Source: Lotus japonicus
Lineage: Eukaryota; Streptophyta; Magnoliopsida; Fabales; Fabaceae
Assembly (NCBI RefSeq): GCF_012489685.1
Contig: NC_080043.1
Span: forward strand, 79,934,292-79,998,291
Direction: 5' to 3'
DNA length: 64,000 nt
A program made the translations under genes and the position numbers. Shown here one piece after another: positions 50,290-62,165 of the stretch; the stretch's first letter is position 1, and every line of letters starts with the position of its first letter. The notes under the pieces were generated by a model. The model was not told where the DNA came from and did not search any database. It saw only the letters and a program-made list of their open reading frames with translations.

Positions 50290-52020
50290 TTTTCTTTTCT
50301 TTTTTTTTTCACACGAATTTGACCTGAATATACATATTTTTTTAATGAAAATTTATTAAAATAAAAAGAGATCTTGAGAACACACTCTCTCAAGTGAGTT
50401 AAACATCCAAGGTCCCAGCAAAAAAGAAAACATAATAGCCTAAAAGAACTAGAACAATTCAGCAATTCTAGTTCTTTAAATGTAGTTAAAGAGCAACTGC
50501 TCATGAAATTAGGACAAAATAGTTAAACAGCAACAAGCAAAGAGATCTAGTACATGACCCTGATGTACAAGCAGCTTTGAAAGTCCATCATAGAATTTCA
50601 CACATTTATGGTAATATGGCCCAAAATCTTTATCCAGATCCTTGTGGGAGCAAATTGGTTCAGAAAGTTGTTTGGATACAATCTACAGTATACAATCAGA
50701 TAGCAAGTCTTTAATAGTAAAACTCAACATAGGCTAAGCTTCATCTTTCACCCAACAGAATTGCAATACATAAGCTCCACTACTCCTTCTTCTGAGATGT
50801 ATTATCAATGATAATAAGACCAGATAGCATAATAAGACCAGACATTCATCCATTCATATGATACCAAGCATTAATTACAGTTAGAGAACTTGCTGTACAT
50901 AAAGGACAAAAAACACCAATCCCTAATTTATATAGTAATCAACAAACAAACACACATTTAAAACAACAAAGAAAGGATCAGAACATGCTATGCTTAATAA
51001 GAGGGTAATAATTTTATTTCGAAAGAAGAGAATAATATATAAAGAGTGAATGAGTCATTACAAGGAGGCAACACAAAGCCAAAAGAAAAAAAACTTAGTA
51101 TAGCCCTGATGTAAAAACCCTGATGTGGAATGTATATTTTCTACGGTTTCAGCATCCTCTCTCTCTCACTTACCAATACACACATGGGCATACATTTAAC
51201 CTAGTCTAATTTTACTGGTTTCCAACACACCATGATCAGTTTTAGGTCTGCAATTTTATTTCACTTGCACTATTTCTTTGTCCATTAGTTAACTTAGTAT
51301 AACTAAATCTTTGATACTTATTAGTGTCATCACCAAATGCTTGTGATAAGCACTGATCTTAAGATACACTGCTTGTTTGGCACCATTAATACTCATTAAC
51401 TCAAGCAACACCAGTACTTTTTCAGTTAGATTAATGATTTGAGGATATCCGCTCTGTTAAGAGACCACAAACATGAGTGAAAAAAGAGAAAAATAGGGTG
51501 TTTATCAGTGAACAGAACTAGAGTGATTTGTAGACAAGCATAAACTTAGGTGAACAGAACAACACAACAAACAAGCATAAACTTTGTAACATCTCGATTA
51601 TTCGACATTAGAGTAACTCAGGACAATTGAATTAAAAATTAGAGCAATATCAGTGATTATTCTAAACGTGCCTTCAGTCTTTGATGGAATGTTCATGAAG
51701 GCAACAACATTGATTACCTTGATAGTGTCGAAGCAGGAGCGGCGACGAGTCACAGCAGGAGCAGAGTCGATTCAAAGCAGGAACGGAAACTGAACAAGAG
51801 CAGGAACGAAACACAAATTGATTACCTTGTCACTTCCTGCAAATGCAAATCAAGCGTACATGTGAGCGAGCTAGAAATTGATTCAGTTTCTGAGAAAAAA
51901 CAATTTGTTATCAGAAATTGTAACAAGTTACTTTCAAGACCATTTGGTCCCTTAATTATGAAATTATGTATAACAGTGTATACTTGAGATACAAAACAGA
52001 CACAATTTTCCCATATTATC
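50290..52020. other. Interior of the CACTA left of the captured exons
   Basis: No gene is recognised. The sequence is AT-rich with host-like character and may include transduced intron or flank DNA. Confidence 0.4.
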
Positions 52021-52025
52021 TTAAC

Positions 52026-52068
52026 ATCTACTTGTTTGCAAACCAAATCAATAAATGCTACATTATCT
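52026..52068 (+). repeat. 43-bp inverted repeat, left of the captured exons
   Basis: Identical but for one base to the reverse complement of 54767-54809. It sits at the far end of the succinyl-CoA ligase fragment, so the pair brackets it. Confidence 0.8.
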
Positions 52069-52409
52069 AGCAATTGAATCTCTTCTCTCTCAGTTAGAGC
52101 CGGTAGATTGGAATTAGCTATTAAAATTTAATAGAATTCCAGCAGGGTGAGATTTACAATTCTTAGAGTTGGATTACGCATATCATCTATGATATATATA
52201 AAAATTGGATGGGACCAGCAAGTTCAATTGGAATATAGATGAACCAGCCCTTAGAGTGGTTTAAACTAATCTTGGAAATCAAATGCCATGGTATGAACAA
52301 ACAAACAAAATAAGCTAAAGAAGGATGCCACTTAATTCATAAACACAATAGAAAGGAGTGATATTTTCAATCAGAAGCAACCAGTTCCAAAGGTCAGAAA
52401 AAAACTTAC

Positions 52410-54766
52410 CTCCAGCATGACCCATACGGCAGCCAGGGGGAGCAGTTAATCCAACAATAAATGCAACAATAGGCTTCTCAGTCTCGCTTTCCTGCATAGT
52501 CATTCATAAAATCAATTAAAGAACTCATGCAATAGTCTTTTGAAAGGACAATATAACAGCTAGAACATATGTGCTTGTTCTTTGATCTTTCTCTATCTAG
52601 CGTAAATAAACATCACCAACCGTTCACCAGATAACATAAACACCTAATGAATATTTAACTTCTTGTCCACAAAAAGAAGATTCACATCTACAGATCACAT
52701 TATATAGGCCTTTTGCTTGCTGATAAGCTACTACAAGTCTACAGCCTATCAAAATTAAAATTTGCTCCCTTAAAAAGCACATTTGAATTCTCCTTATATA
52801 GAGAGATGCCACATACAATCAATATGCTTTATTAACTACTTTGCCTATATGTCTAGCTTTAGCCATTCAAGTACAAATAAAGATATCAGATATCTAAAAT
52901 ACAAACTCCCTCATTTTTAAATTAATATTTCCTACATCAAATGATCCTTTATTACAATAATCAATTAAACCAATAGCTTTGAGATATATTGGTATGCAAT
53001 CTGTATACATCAGTTTTTAGTTCATGGTTTCAAACTGAAACTGAAGTGTAGGGTGACAAAAACAAAATATAGAAAGAAAGAAAAAACATTTGTAAATAAG
53101 TTGGACTAGAAAAGAGATAATTTGCAATTGATAATAATCACTACACATTGGAGAACAGATGCCAGAACATCATAAATTGATTTGATAAAATAAAAGTATT
53201 TGGAATAGAATAATAATGCAGCACAGAAAATTTATGCACAGGTAACAATTAAAAGGAACCTTAATTAGTGCAGCAACATCCTCTTCTGCAGTTCCACCTA
53301 TCTCTCCAATAAGAACGATACCTGAATTAAACGAACAAACAGTAATGATAAGTGAACCTGTTCCATTAATCATACACGAAAAATTTTCCCAGACAAAGAA
53401 ACTACGCACATAAGCCATCAACACGGTTTGGTGGATATACAGAATAGAGGGTAATATTTATGACACAATAAAAATGACAAAGTACCTTCTGTCTGAGGAT
53501 CTGATAGGAATTTCTTAAGGCAATCAACAAAATTTGTTCCATTAAAGGGATCTCCTCCAATACCCACACAAGTGGATTGTCCAAGGCCAACAGCAGACGT
53601 TTGGAAAACCTGAATAGTAAAAAACAAATATGTGGTTTATCCATGGTTAACCATAATTGTTGTATTATGAAAATAACTTCAAATTTCAACTGGCAATAAC
53701 TCCCAGAGTTAAGTGTGTTACTCAATAACAGACAAGCATCGTTGTTTTCTTCTTGAAAACAATAATTAAAAATTCAAAAAGTTGTATGAGAGTAGAGATT
53801 GCCTTTTAAAGCATACAATATCAGTAACTTATTCCGTAGAATAAAAGCAAGTTGATTATTATGATCCGACTCTGCTGTAGATGGAACCAAGACAGATGAT
53901 AACATGAAATGGGACACACAACCCAAGATTCATAGGAATGTGCGGTCACAAGTGGAAAAGCAGTAAGAGACTAAGAGTATTAACCACTTAAAAAGAGTGT
54001 CATAATATATTCAGAACTAAGTCCAATACGATGTATCAACATTTTGCTTGATGTAACACCAAAACCCCATTACTCATGAGGAGCGTGGACTTCATTTGAA
54101 GTTTTAACAGATAAATATCATTGAAGTTAGCTATAAGACAATCAAGTATACTTCTAAACCAAAGTAAACAGTCTTCCCAACATAAAAAAATAAGGACTCA
54201 CCGCCTCATACGTCAAAGTCCCAGAATGAGAAACAATTCCAATGCGCCCAGGCTTATGAATGTAACCCGGCATGATTCCGATTTTACATTCCCCAGGCTT
54301 GATGATACCAGGGCAGTTTGGTCCTATCAGACGAGTTTTCGACTGTCTGTTAATCGCTGCTTTAACTCGCACCTGCGGTCGAAAAAATAATTAACTTCAG
54401 CCACTACAACTTAACAATCGCCGAATCATCACAAATGCAATTAAACAATTAAACAAAATCAAAGGCATACATTGCCATCATATCAAAACCTTACATGAAT
54501 AAACACACAGTCTAATACCAAACCTAAGGTAGAATCAAACAACAGGTCATAGCATAAAATCGAAACCTATAATTCTCAAAACCCCAAATCATGATTTGTA
54601 TAAATATCATCTCATTGTAACATGCTCCAAAAAAATTGAGATGAAAAGTGAGAAATCAGTGTTACCATATCATGTTGGGGGATGCCTTCAGTGATGCAAA
54701 CAACGAGATCCAACTCAGCCTCCAAGGCCTCCATGATGGCTTTGGCGGCGAAAGGCGGAGGAACAT
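52410..54766 (-). pseudogene. Succinyl-CoA ligase alpha subunit, captured five-exon fragment
   Basis: Minus-strand exons 54766-54666 ([20 protein letters not shown]), 54372-54202 ([19 protein letters not shown]), 53609-53486 ([18 protein letters not shown]), 53321-53260 (VLIGEIGGTAEED) and 52491-52410 ([12 protein letters not shown], then RMGHAG). Exon phases agree and no stop interrupts them. The fragment begins inside the CoA-binding half, so the targeting peptide and N-terminus are absent. It ends at MGHAG, which holds the phosphohistidine, so the C-terminus is also absent. The parent enzyme makes succinyl-CoA and succinate interconvert in the mitochondrial citrate cycle. One residue is off consensus (PPGCRMG for the usual PPGRRMG). 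As it lies in a CACTA and lacks both ends, it is a captured copy, not the functional gene. Confidence 0.93.
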
Positions 54767-54809
54767 AGATAATGTGGCATTTATTGATTTGGTTTGCAAA
54801 CAAGTAGAT
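54767..54809 (-). repeat. 43-bp inverted repeat at the breakpoint of the captured exon
   Basis: The reverse complement of 52026-52068 with one mismatch, directly abutting the point where the succinyl-CoA ligase reading starts. Confidence 0.8.
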
Positions 54810-55109
54810 ATGTAATTCAGCACTAACTTAAAGCATAGATCATAAGATATTTCAAACTTTAATAATTCAGCACAAAGCTCATTGTCTCTGTGAGACTACT
54901 CCATAACCCTAGAATACAACCACAACTACGATTTGATTCCTAGCTCATGATATTGACCAGCTTAACTTTTACATTCCCCATAAATTTAGAACAATTTGAG
55001 AAAAAACCCTAATTGATCGAAATGAGAAAACCAGAGCATGAAAATTGAAAATCGTGAATAACACAAAACCAATGGAGGAAACAAGATAACAGAGGAGGAG
55101 AAGAAGTAG

Positions 55110-55400
55110 GAACCTGGTGCGAGCGAACGGAAGAACCAACGGCGCCACCACATAGGAGGAATTGATGTCCCGCTTTAGAAATCTGAAGTGAGTGATGGGT
55201 ACATAGAGGAATTGAGTGTCGAACCAGGAACACAAAACGCAGGTGAGTTTAAGCAGGAACCTGGTGCGAGCGAACGGAAGAACCAACGACGCCACCACCA
55301 ACGAAAGAGTCGAAGAGGTTTAAGATTAGGGTTTTGATGGGTACAGAGAGGAAGAGGAAGGTGACTCCGCCGCCAAGATGGCCAAAACCAACGGCGCCAC
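55110..55400. repeat. Direct repeats in the 3' part of the CACTA
   Basis: GAAGAACCAACG(G/A)CGCCACCAC recurs near 55127, 55275 and 55384. The longer unit starting AACCTGGTGCGAGCGAACG is present twice (55111 and 55258). Probable duplicated subterminal sequence. Confidence 0.8.
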
Positions 55401-55549
55401 CACCAACGGAAGAACCAAACGCACAACGGAAAGAGGGACTGATCGAGGAAGAAAAGACCGAGGAAGAAAGCTTCTTGTTTTTTCGTGAATGACTGAGGAA
55501 GAAAGCTTTCAGCGTTTGTGTAAAAATTAAAGAAAAGAGGGACTTTTCC

Positions 55550-55895
55550 CAACGGTTGTTATATAACCGATGTGAAAACTAAAGAAAAGAGAGACTTTTC
55601 CCAACCGTTGTAATATAACCGATGTGAAAACTAAAGAAAGATGGACTTTTCCCAACGGTTGTAATATAACCGATGTGAAAAGTACTTCATTAAAATTTCA
55701 AAAATGCCACCGCATTTAGCTTTCACATCGCTTATTCTAACAACCGTTGTAAATAATGATTACTAATTACTTTTCACATTAGGCATATTCTCAACCGATG
55801 TGAAAACTATCATAAAAGTTCACTAAAATTTCAATATTGCCACCGCGTTATCTTTTACATCAGGTAATTGATTAACCGATGTGAAAACCCTGATG
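55550..55895. repeat. 3' subterminal repeats of the CACTA
   Basis: Several copies of AACCGATGTGAAAA and its inverse TTTCACATCG. Three consecutive units with GGGACTTTTCCCAACGGTTG lie at 55540-55680. Confidence 0.85.
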
Positions 55896-58800
55896 TGAAA
55901 AGTCTTTTTTCTAGTAGTGCATCTGTGTCTTCTTCTATCTCAACAAGAAGGCCTTTGTCCAATATAACAAATGTGCCTCCATCTTCTTCGCATAATGCTC
56001 GAGCTGGGATTTCAAGGAATAAATCCAGAACTCCAGGTTAGTATGTCCCTGGTTTTTTTCGTTGATTTTTTTCTTGCTCCCTATTTCAAGTGTTGTGAAT
56101 CTAAATTATCTCATTTTTCAGTACCTAAACAATATGAGAAAGCTCTTCATGAACCATGTTCTCAAAAAAAAAAGGAAAACAAATCAAGCTGGAGGTTCGT
56201 CCCAATGTCAACAACCTTTTCCAAGTTCAGGTGAATTTTTGTTGCTTCTTTTGTAAATTATTTTTGAGTTTGTACGTGACATCTCTTAAGTCAATTTATC
56301 AATGGTTTTTTGTTTCATGATTACTCTTTTTTTTCTGTAGGTGTTGGAGGTTCTGTATTATGTAATGAGAACAGCCCTGTAAATCTCATTTCATTTGAGA
56401 ATTCACCTTCTGTAACTTATAAGGAAATAATGGATAGGCAGTTTTCAAATGCGAACAGCAAAAGAAAGTCCATTGATCAAGCCACTTTGGCTTCAGTTAG
56501 TCATTTTTCATTGGAACATTCCAATACACAAATGAATGAGGTTTTTCCAAAAAGTTTTGATAGTAATTCTTCTAATCCTCCCCTATCTACTGTCATTGCT
56601 ACGTCATCAAAACATCCTTCTCCATCAATATTGAAGCCAAACAAAGGTGAACGAGAAAAACAAATGAGGGCTCAATCTAGAATGAAAAAGGTTAAAATAA
56701 TTAAAAAGTTGCCTACCCCTATCCGTTCAGAATCAAAGTGGTCGCGTTATTTAAGAAAGAAAGCTTTGGATACCAAGAGAGGAAGGTTTTCTCCCTCTAA
56801 TGGAACTGCAGATGAAGCAGGGCCATCTAATGTGGCTTTATGTGAACCTGGAGCATTAAGCAGTGATTCTGAAGATGTTGAATCAGGTTATATTTCATAC
56901 ATCAAAATTATTTTAAGAGAAAGTTGTTTAATATTAGTTCTTTTGATATTATTTTTGTTATTTACATCTAACCTACCTTCTTAATTCATATGATACCTCA
57001 TGGGGATTCAGATGAGGATTATGTGGAACATACGCATGAAGTGATTCCTGAAATTCCAGCAAACATTGTTGCTTTGCTTCAGATAGCTGAAAATACAGGT
57101 ATCATCCTAATCTTTTTTCATAAACCAAAATTTTATATATGTTATTTTTTATTGAATCATGAGGCTCTATTGATGACATCTATTTTTTTTAAAGACGTTC
57201 TTGATTTTGGAGATCCAACCAGCGCTTGCTTTTACTGCGGAGCTTTCATGTCCCTTCTGAGAAATCGGGGAAGATAGATTCTGATGGGGCTGCAGCTTTT
57301 TCATTGTGTTGTATGAAGGGGAAGGTTGATTTACCCTTAATCCCTAAGCCTCCTCCTCTACTTCTTGACTTGATAACACATAAAGAACCAAGGTCGCAAA
57401 ATTTCAAGGAGAATGTAAGAGCGTATAATAGCATGTTTTCCTTTACGTCTATGGGTGGGAAGGTTTTAACTGCTCTTAATGACGGTGGAGGCCCCCCTCA
57501 ATTTGTATTGAGTGGACAGAACTATCACCGTATGGGTTCTTTAATTCCACGTCAGGGGCAACCTCCTAAGTTTGCTCAGTTGTATATTTATGATACACAG
57601 AATGAGAATTCTAATAGAGTGAGGAATCTAAGGTACGAAATCCTGAAATTAATTCTTTTGATAATTTTGATTTTTTATGTTATAATTGTTAACAACCTTA
57701 TGATCTTAAATTCTATTTCTTTTGTAGCTCTAATGGGAGCGGACAGGGTCTTGACCTTTCTTTAGTGGAAGATCTTAAGAAGATGATTGACAGACACAAT
57801 GTCCTAGCCAAAATATTTAGGCAGGTCCGAGAACGATTGAACTCTGATGAATCAACCCAATTATCTATCTGTCTGTTCAGAGCCCGGGGGAAAGATCCTA
57901 GAACTCATAATATGCCGTCAACGGATGAGGTTGCAGCCTTGATTGTTGGGGACATTGGGGAGTCAAACATTGGCAGAGATGTTGTAGTGAAAATGAATGA
58001 TGGATATCTTTCAAACATACATGAAACACATACTGCTTTCATTCCCTTGCACTGTCCGCTTATATTTCCTTACGGTGAAGATGGCTTCCGTGAAGATATT
58101 CCCATTAGTGAGATTTTTAGAAACATGGGAAGCTACAAAAGATGGAAAGTCTCTATGAGGCAATTCATTTCATTCTGCCTTCAAGACAGCAACAGTGAGT
58201 ATGGGAACATTATTTTTGCTAAGAGGTTGTTCCAACAGTTCGTCGTTGACGCATATAGCATGATTGAAGCAAACCGTCTTTCATATATTCGATTTAATCA
58301 GAAAACCATAAGAGCAGATTATTTAAATGGGGTTGCAGAGGCAAATGAGAAGGGAGAGACAGACCCGTCATCTGTAGGAAAGCGGATTATATTTCCTCCT
58401 TCCTTTACAGGAGGTCGTCGTTACATGTTTAATAATTGTCAGGATGTCATGTCAATTTGCAAAAAGTTTGGGTACCCTGATCTTTTTATTACAGCAACAT
58501 GTAATTCACAATGGGGGGGGGGGGAATTCAAAGGTATGTCCGTGCTAGGAATTTGAGAGCTGAAGATAGACCTGATATTTGTGTTAGAGTTTTCAAGATG
58601 AAGCTCGATAATCTGATGTCTGATTTAAGGAAAGACACTATATTTGGTCATGTTGATGCAGGTATGTCATTTATTATTTATTTATTTATTTTCCGGAAAT
58701 CTATGTTTCTGTTGCAATATCATTAATACTGCAATTTTAGATTTCCATTTAATTTCGTTTAACTTTTTGTGAAGGTATGTATACAGTAGAGTTTCAAAAA

Positions 58801-61779
58801 CGTGGATTGCCACACGCGCACATTCTTCTATGGTTGAAGCCCCAGTACAAATTGATAACCGGAGAGGACATTGATAAATTCATTTCAGCTGAGCTTTACA
58901 AGGTCGTTTCCTCCTTCATGATCCACGGTCCGTGTGGGGTTATTGATCCAAAGTGTGCATGCATGGTTGATGGCAAGTGTTCTAAACACTTTCCCAAAAA
59001 ATATCAGAACTGCACTACCATTGATGATGATGGTTTCCCAATTTATAAGAGAAGGAAGACAGGAATTATAGTGGCCAAGAAAGGAGTTCCTTTGGATAAT
59101 GGTTTTGTTGTTCCCTACAATCCTCGACTTCTGATGAATTATCATGGACATATCAACGTGGAGTATTGCAATAAATCGAATGCAATAAAGTATCTATTTA
59201 AATATATCAACAAAGGCAGTGATAGGGTGAATGTTCAAATTTCAAATGCTGGAAATGGAGAATCGAACCAGGATGAAATTAAGCAGTACTACGATTGCAG
59301 GTAAGTAATCACATTGTTTTTCTTTATTTTTTTTTAATTTTTTTTACCCAGTTATTAAACTGAAATGAAATGGCAGGTATCTAACTCCATGTGAGGCAGC
59401 ATGGAGGACATTTAAATTTGATATCCACGAGAGATGGTCGCCCGTGAAGCGCTTATCATTTCATCTTCCCGGTGAACAATGTGTAACTTTCAACGACGAT
59501 GAAGACTTGGAAGGCGTTGTTGAAAAATGTTCAACTAAAGATACTCAATTCATAGCATGGATGAATGCGAATAAGCTATACCCAGAGGGAAGAAGTTTAA
59601 CGTATGCTGAATATCCGTCTATGTTTGTTTATAAGAAAGATAAACAAGTATGAGAGCCAAGAAAGAGAGGTTTCTCCCTTGGTCGTCTTCAATATATCGC
59701 TCTAGGCATGGGCGAGGTATATTACATGAGGATTCTATTAACCAAACAAAGAGGCTGTGACAGTTTTGCAAGTTTAAGAACTGTCAAAGGGGTTGTTTAT
59801 CCAACATTCCAAGATGCGTGCGATGCTATTGGATTAATGGAAGATGAGAGGGAGTATGTTGATGGGATTATTCACATGAGTGAGATTGGTTCAGGGTCTT
59901 ATTTGAGGCATTTGTTTGTAATGTTGCTCTCAACAAACGCTATAGGAAAGCCAAGAGAAGTGTGGGATAAGACATGGAGATTTTTAGCTGACGGCATTTT
60001 GTACCACAGAAGAAGGTTGCTTAAAATGCCAAGTATTTTTGCACTATGTTCTTATTAAATATATTTAATGACGTTTTTTATTTTTGTGTGTTATTTGAAA
60101 TGGGCATCTTAGAAGGAATCATTTCCTTTGCTATATCAAAGAAACAACCTCTGTACAATTGGATTTTATTATATAGATTACGTGATTTAGAGAATGTTTT
60201 TCTATATTGTTTTAAATCCATTTAATATTTGTTGCAGATCTTCAAATAAATGATGAGGATTTGATGAACTTATGTTTGATTGAGATAGAGAAGGTGTTGA
60301 GAACCAATGGAAGGTCACTTAAAGAATGGCCTAGCTTACCTTATCGATCATTTTGTGAGACCTTTCGTTTTGAAAATCAATTTGTTGCAGATGAGCTTAA
60401 TTACAATAAGGATGAAATGAACATACAACATCAACAATTGGTTTGTTCCCTAACTTCTGAACATAAAGGAGCGTATACCCAAGTAATAAATTTTGATTAA
60501 AGCATAATAGAAGAAAAAATGAATAAATTCGATTATTATGTGTTTCGTATTTTCTTTTTGACAAATTATGTCAATTTATAGATATTGGATGCTATTTCGT
60601 CAAGGTTCTCATAAAGCTTAAATGCTTCAGAAAGCAAGTCTTATCATTTGGGATGAAGCTCCAATGCTTAACAAGCACTGTTTTGAAGCTCTAGACAAAA
60701 CTATGAATGACATCATGAAGACCCAAGCAACTTTTGGCCACGATAAACCCTTTGGAGGAAAGGTAGTTGTTTTGGGTGGGGACTTTCGACAGATTCTGCC
60801 AGTAATTTTGAAAGGAAGTAGATCAGAAATCATTTCTTCTTCTGTGAATTCATCATACCTATGGAAGCATTGTAAAGTAATGAAGTTAACTACCAACATG
60901 AGATTACAACAAGCAGGGTCCTCTTCTTCATCCTTGGAGATCAAAGAATTTGCGGATTGGCTTCTTCAAGTGGGCGATGGCACGGTTAAGCCAATCGATG
61001 AGGATGATTCTATTATAGAAATTCCCTCTGATTTGTTGGTGAGGGAGTCCGATAATCCCTTACTTGAGTTAGTCAATTTTGCATATCCCAATGTTGTTGC
61101 TAATTTGGAGAACCATGCATATTTTGAACAAAGAGCACTCCTTGCTCCCACTCTTGAAAGTGTTGAAGAGGTTAATAACTTCATGATGTCAATGATCCCT
61201 GGGGAGGAAACAGAATATTTGAGTTATGACACACCATGCAGGTCAGATGAAGACTCTGAAATAGATGCAGAATGGATCACTTTAGAATTTCTAAATGATG
61301 TTAAGTGCTCTGGTATTCCCAACCACAGAATTGTTCTCAAAGTTAGTGTCCCTATCATGTTAATTCGAAACATTGATCAGTCTGCTGGATTGTGTAATGG
61401 AACAAGATTGATAGTGAGCGCTTTGACACCTTATATCATTGTTGCAACAGCTCTTTCCGGTTCTAAAACAGGTAAACCTGTTTATATTCCTAGGCTTAGC
61501 TTAACTCCTTCTGATACTGGCCTTCCTTTCAAATTCTCAAGGAGACAGTTCTCTATTACTGTTTGTTTTGCTATGACTATAAATAAGAGCCAAGGCCAGT
61601 CGTTATCGCATGTTGGATTATACCTTCCTAAGCCGGTGTTCACGCATGGCCAGCTATATGTAGCTCTATCAAGAGTAAAATCTAGAAAAGGGTTGAAGAT
61701 ACTTATAGTCGATGACAAAGGAGTAGTATCTAATTGCACTCGGAATGTTGTGTATGAAGAAGTATTCCAGAACATATGA

Positions 61780-62165
61780 ATGGTTAGATTATCTATCTTT
61801 GAATTCGTACTTCTTTGTATAATGCACATTGTATTTAACGTGCTGTATTTTTTGATCTACTTATTTAAAACATTTTCTAAATTGTTGCAGATTCAACAGA
61901 CTTTCAATGATAATGGGGCAGCAAGCAACAAGTGGAATGCATAACGTTCATATGACATCTTTTTGTTGCTGATATATATATTTCTGTAATCATCAACCTT
62001 TGTTAGATTCATTCAGTTTTTCATTGTTGTGTAAACAAATCAAATCTAATTTCAATTGTTATCTATGGTTTTGTGGTAGTTAATCATGTCAATTTCATGT
62101 AAAAATATTTGTCATAAAAAATTAGAAAAATCTTTCGCCGTGCAGCGCACGGGTAAAAACACTAG
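61780..62165 (+). other. 3' end of Helitron 2 with hairpin
   Basis: Noncoding after the helicase stop. The last 28 bases hold the hairpin (62138-62152) and CTAG. The corresponding region of Helitron 1 is 29666-30066. Confidence 0.8.

Larger units (their letters stand above)
50032..55919. mobile_element. CACTA element, non-autonomous, carrying host gene exons
   Basis: The ends CACTACTAGAAAAACT and TTTTTTCTAGTAGTG are inverted, with a 3-bp target duplication CAT (50029-50031 and 55920-55922). Subterminal regions are full of CACATCGGTT and its inverse AACCGATGTG. The element lies in exon 2 of the Helitron 2 RepHel gene; removing it with one CAT restores an open frame. No CACTA transposase is recognised. 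It contains five exons of a succinyl-CoA ligase alpha gene on the minus strand. Confidence 0.95.
49796..61779 (+). pseudogene. RepHel gene of Helitron 2 (HUH nuclease plus PIF1 helicase), disrupted
   Basis: At least eleven exons: 49796-49901, 50008-50031 plus 55923-56036 (split by the CACTA), 56122-56230, 56341-56886, 57012-57098, 57195-57632, 57728-58661, 58775-59300, 59377-60032, 60238-60482 and 60582-61779. The N-terminus is low-complexity and basic. The Rep part has GLPHAHILLW (HUH metal-binding histidines, 58811-58819) and KYLFKYINKG with the two Tyr of the nicking centre (59191-59205). The helicase has [28 protein letters not shown] and YVALSRV. Damage: the CACTA; frame slips at A10 (56163), near 57245 and at G12 (58513); TGA for TGG at 59651; loss of Walker A at about 60603; TAA at 60619. 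In intact elements it nicks and unwinds DNA for rolling-circle transposition. Confidence 0.88.
30067..62165 (+). mobile_element. Helitron 2, large coding Helitron with nested insertions
   Basis: The start TATATATTAAAGCAGTAAC matches the start of Helitron 1 but lacks the first bases (no TC). The end has hairpin CCGTGC-AGC-GCACGG at 62138-62152 and CTAG at 62162-62165, followed by T. It carries an RPA70-like gene, two B3-like genes and a RepHel gene, all on the plus strand. Nested in it are a reverse Helitron pair (34396-39401), a MULE (43705-46667) and a CACTA (50032-55919). Without these it is about 18 kb. Stops and a lost Walker A mean it is not autonomous today. Confidence 0.8.

Noticed and set aside
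52410..54810. Functional succinyl-CoA ligase gene of the host
   Set aside because: Lies inside a CACTA with intact ends and lacks the N-terminal and C-terminal parts.
55009..55552. Minus-strand frames with FRWWWRRWF
   Set aside because: Translations of the direct repeats in the CACTA 3' region; no family and no splice context.
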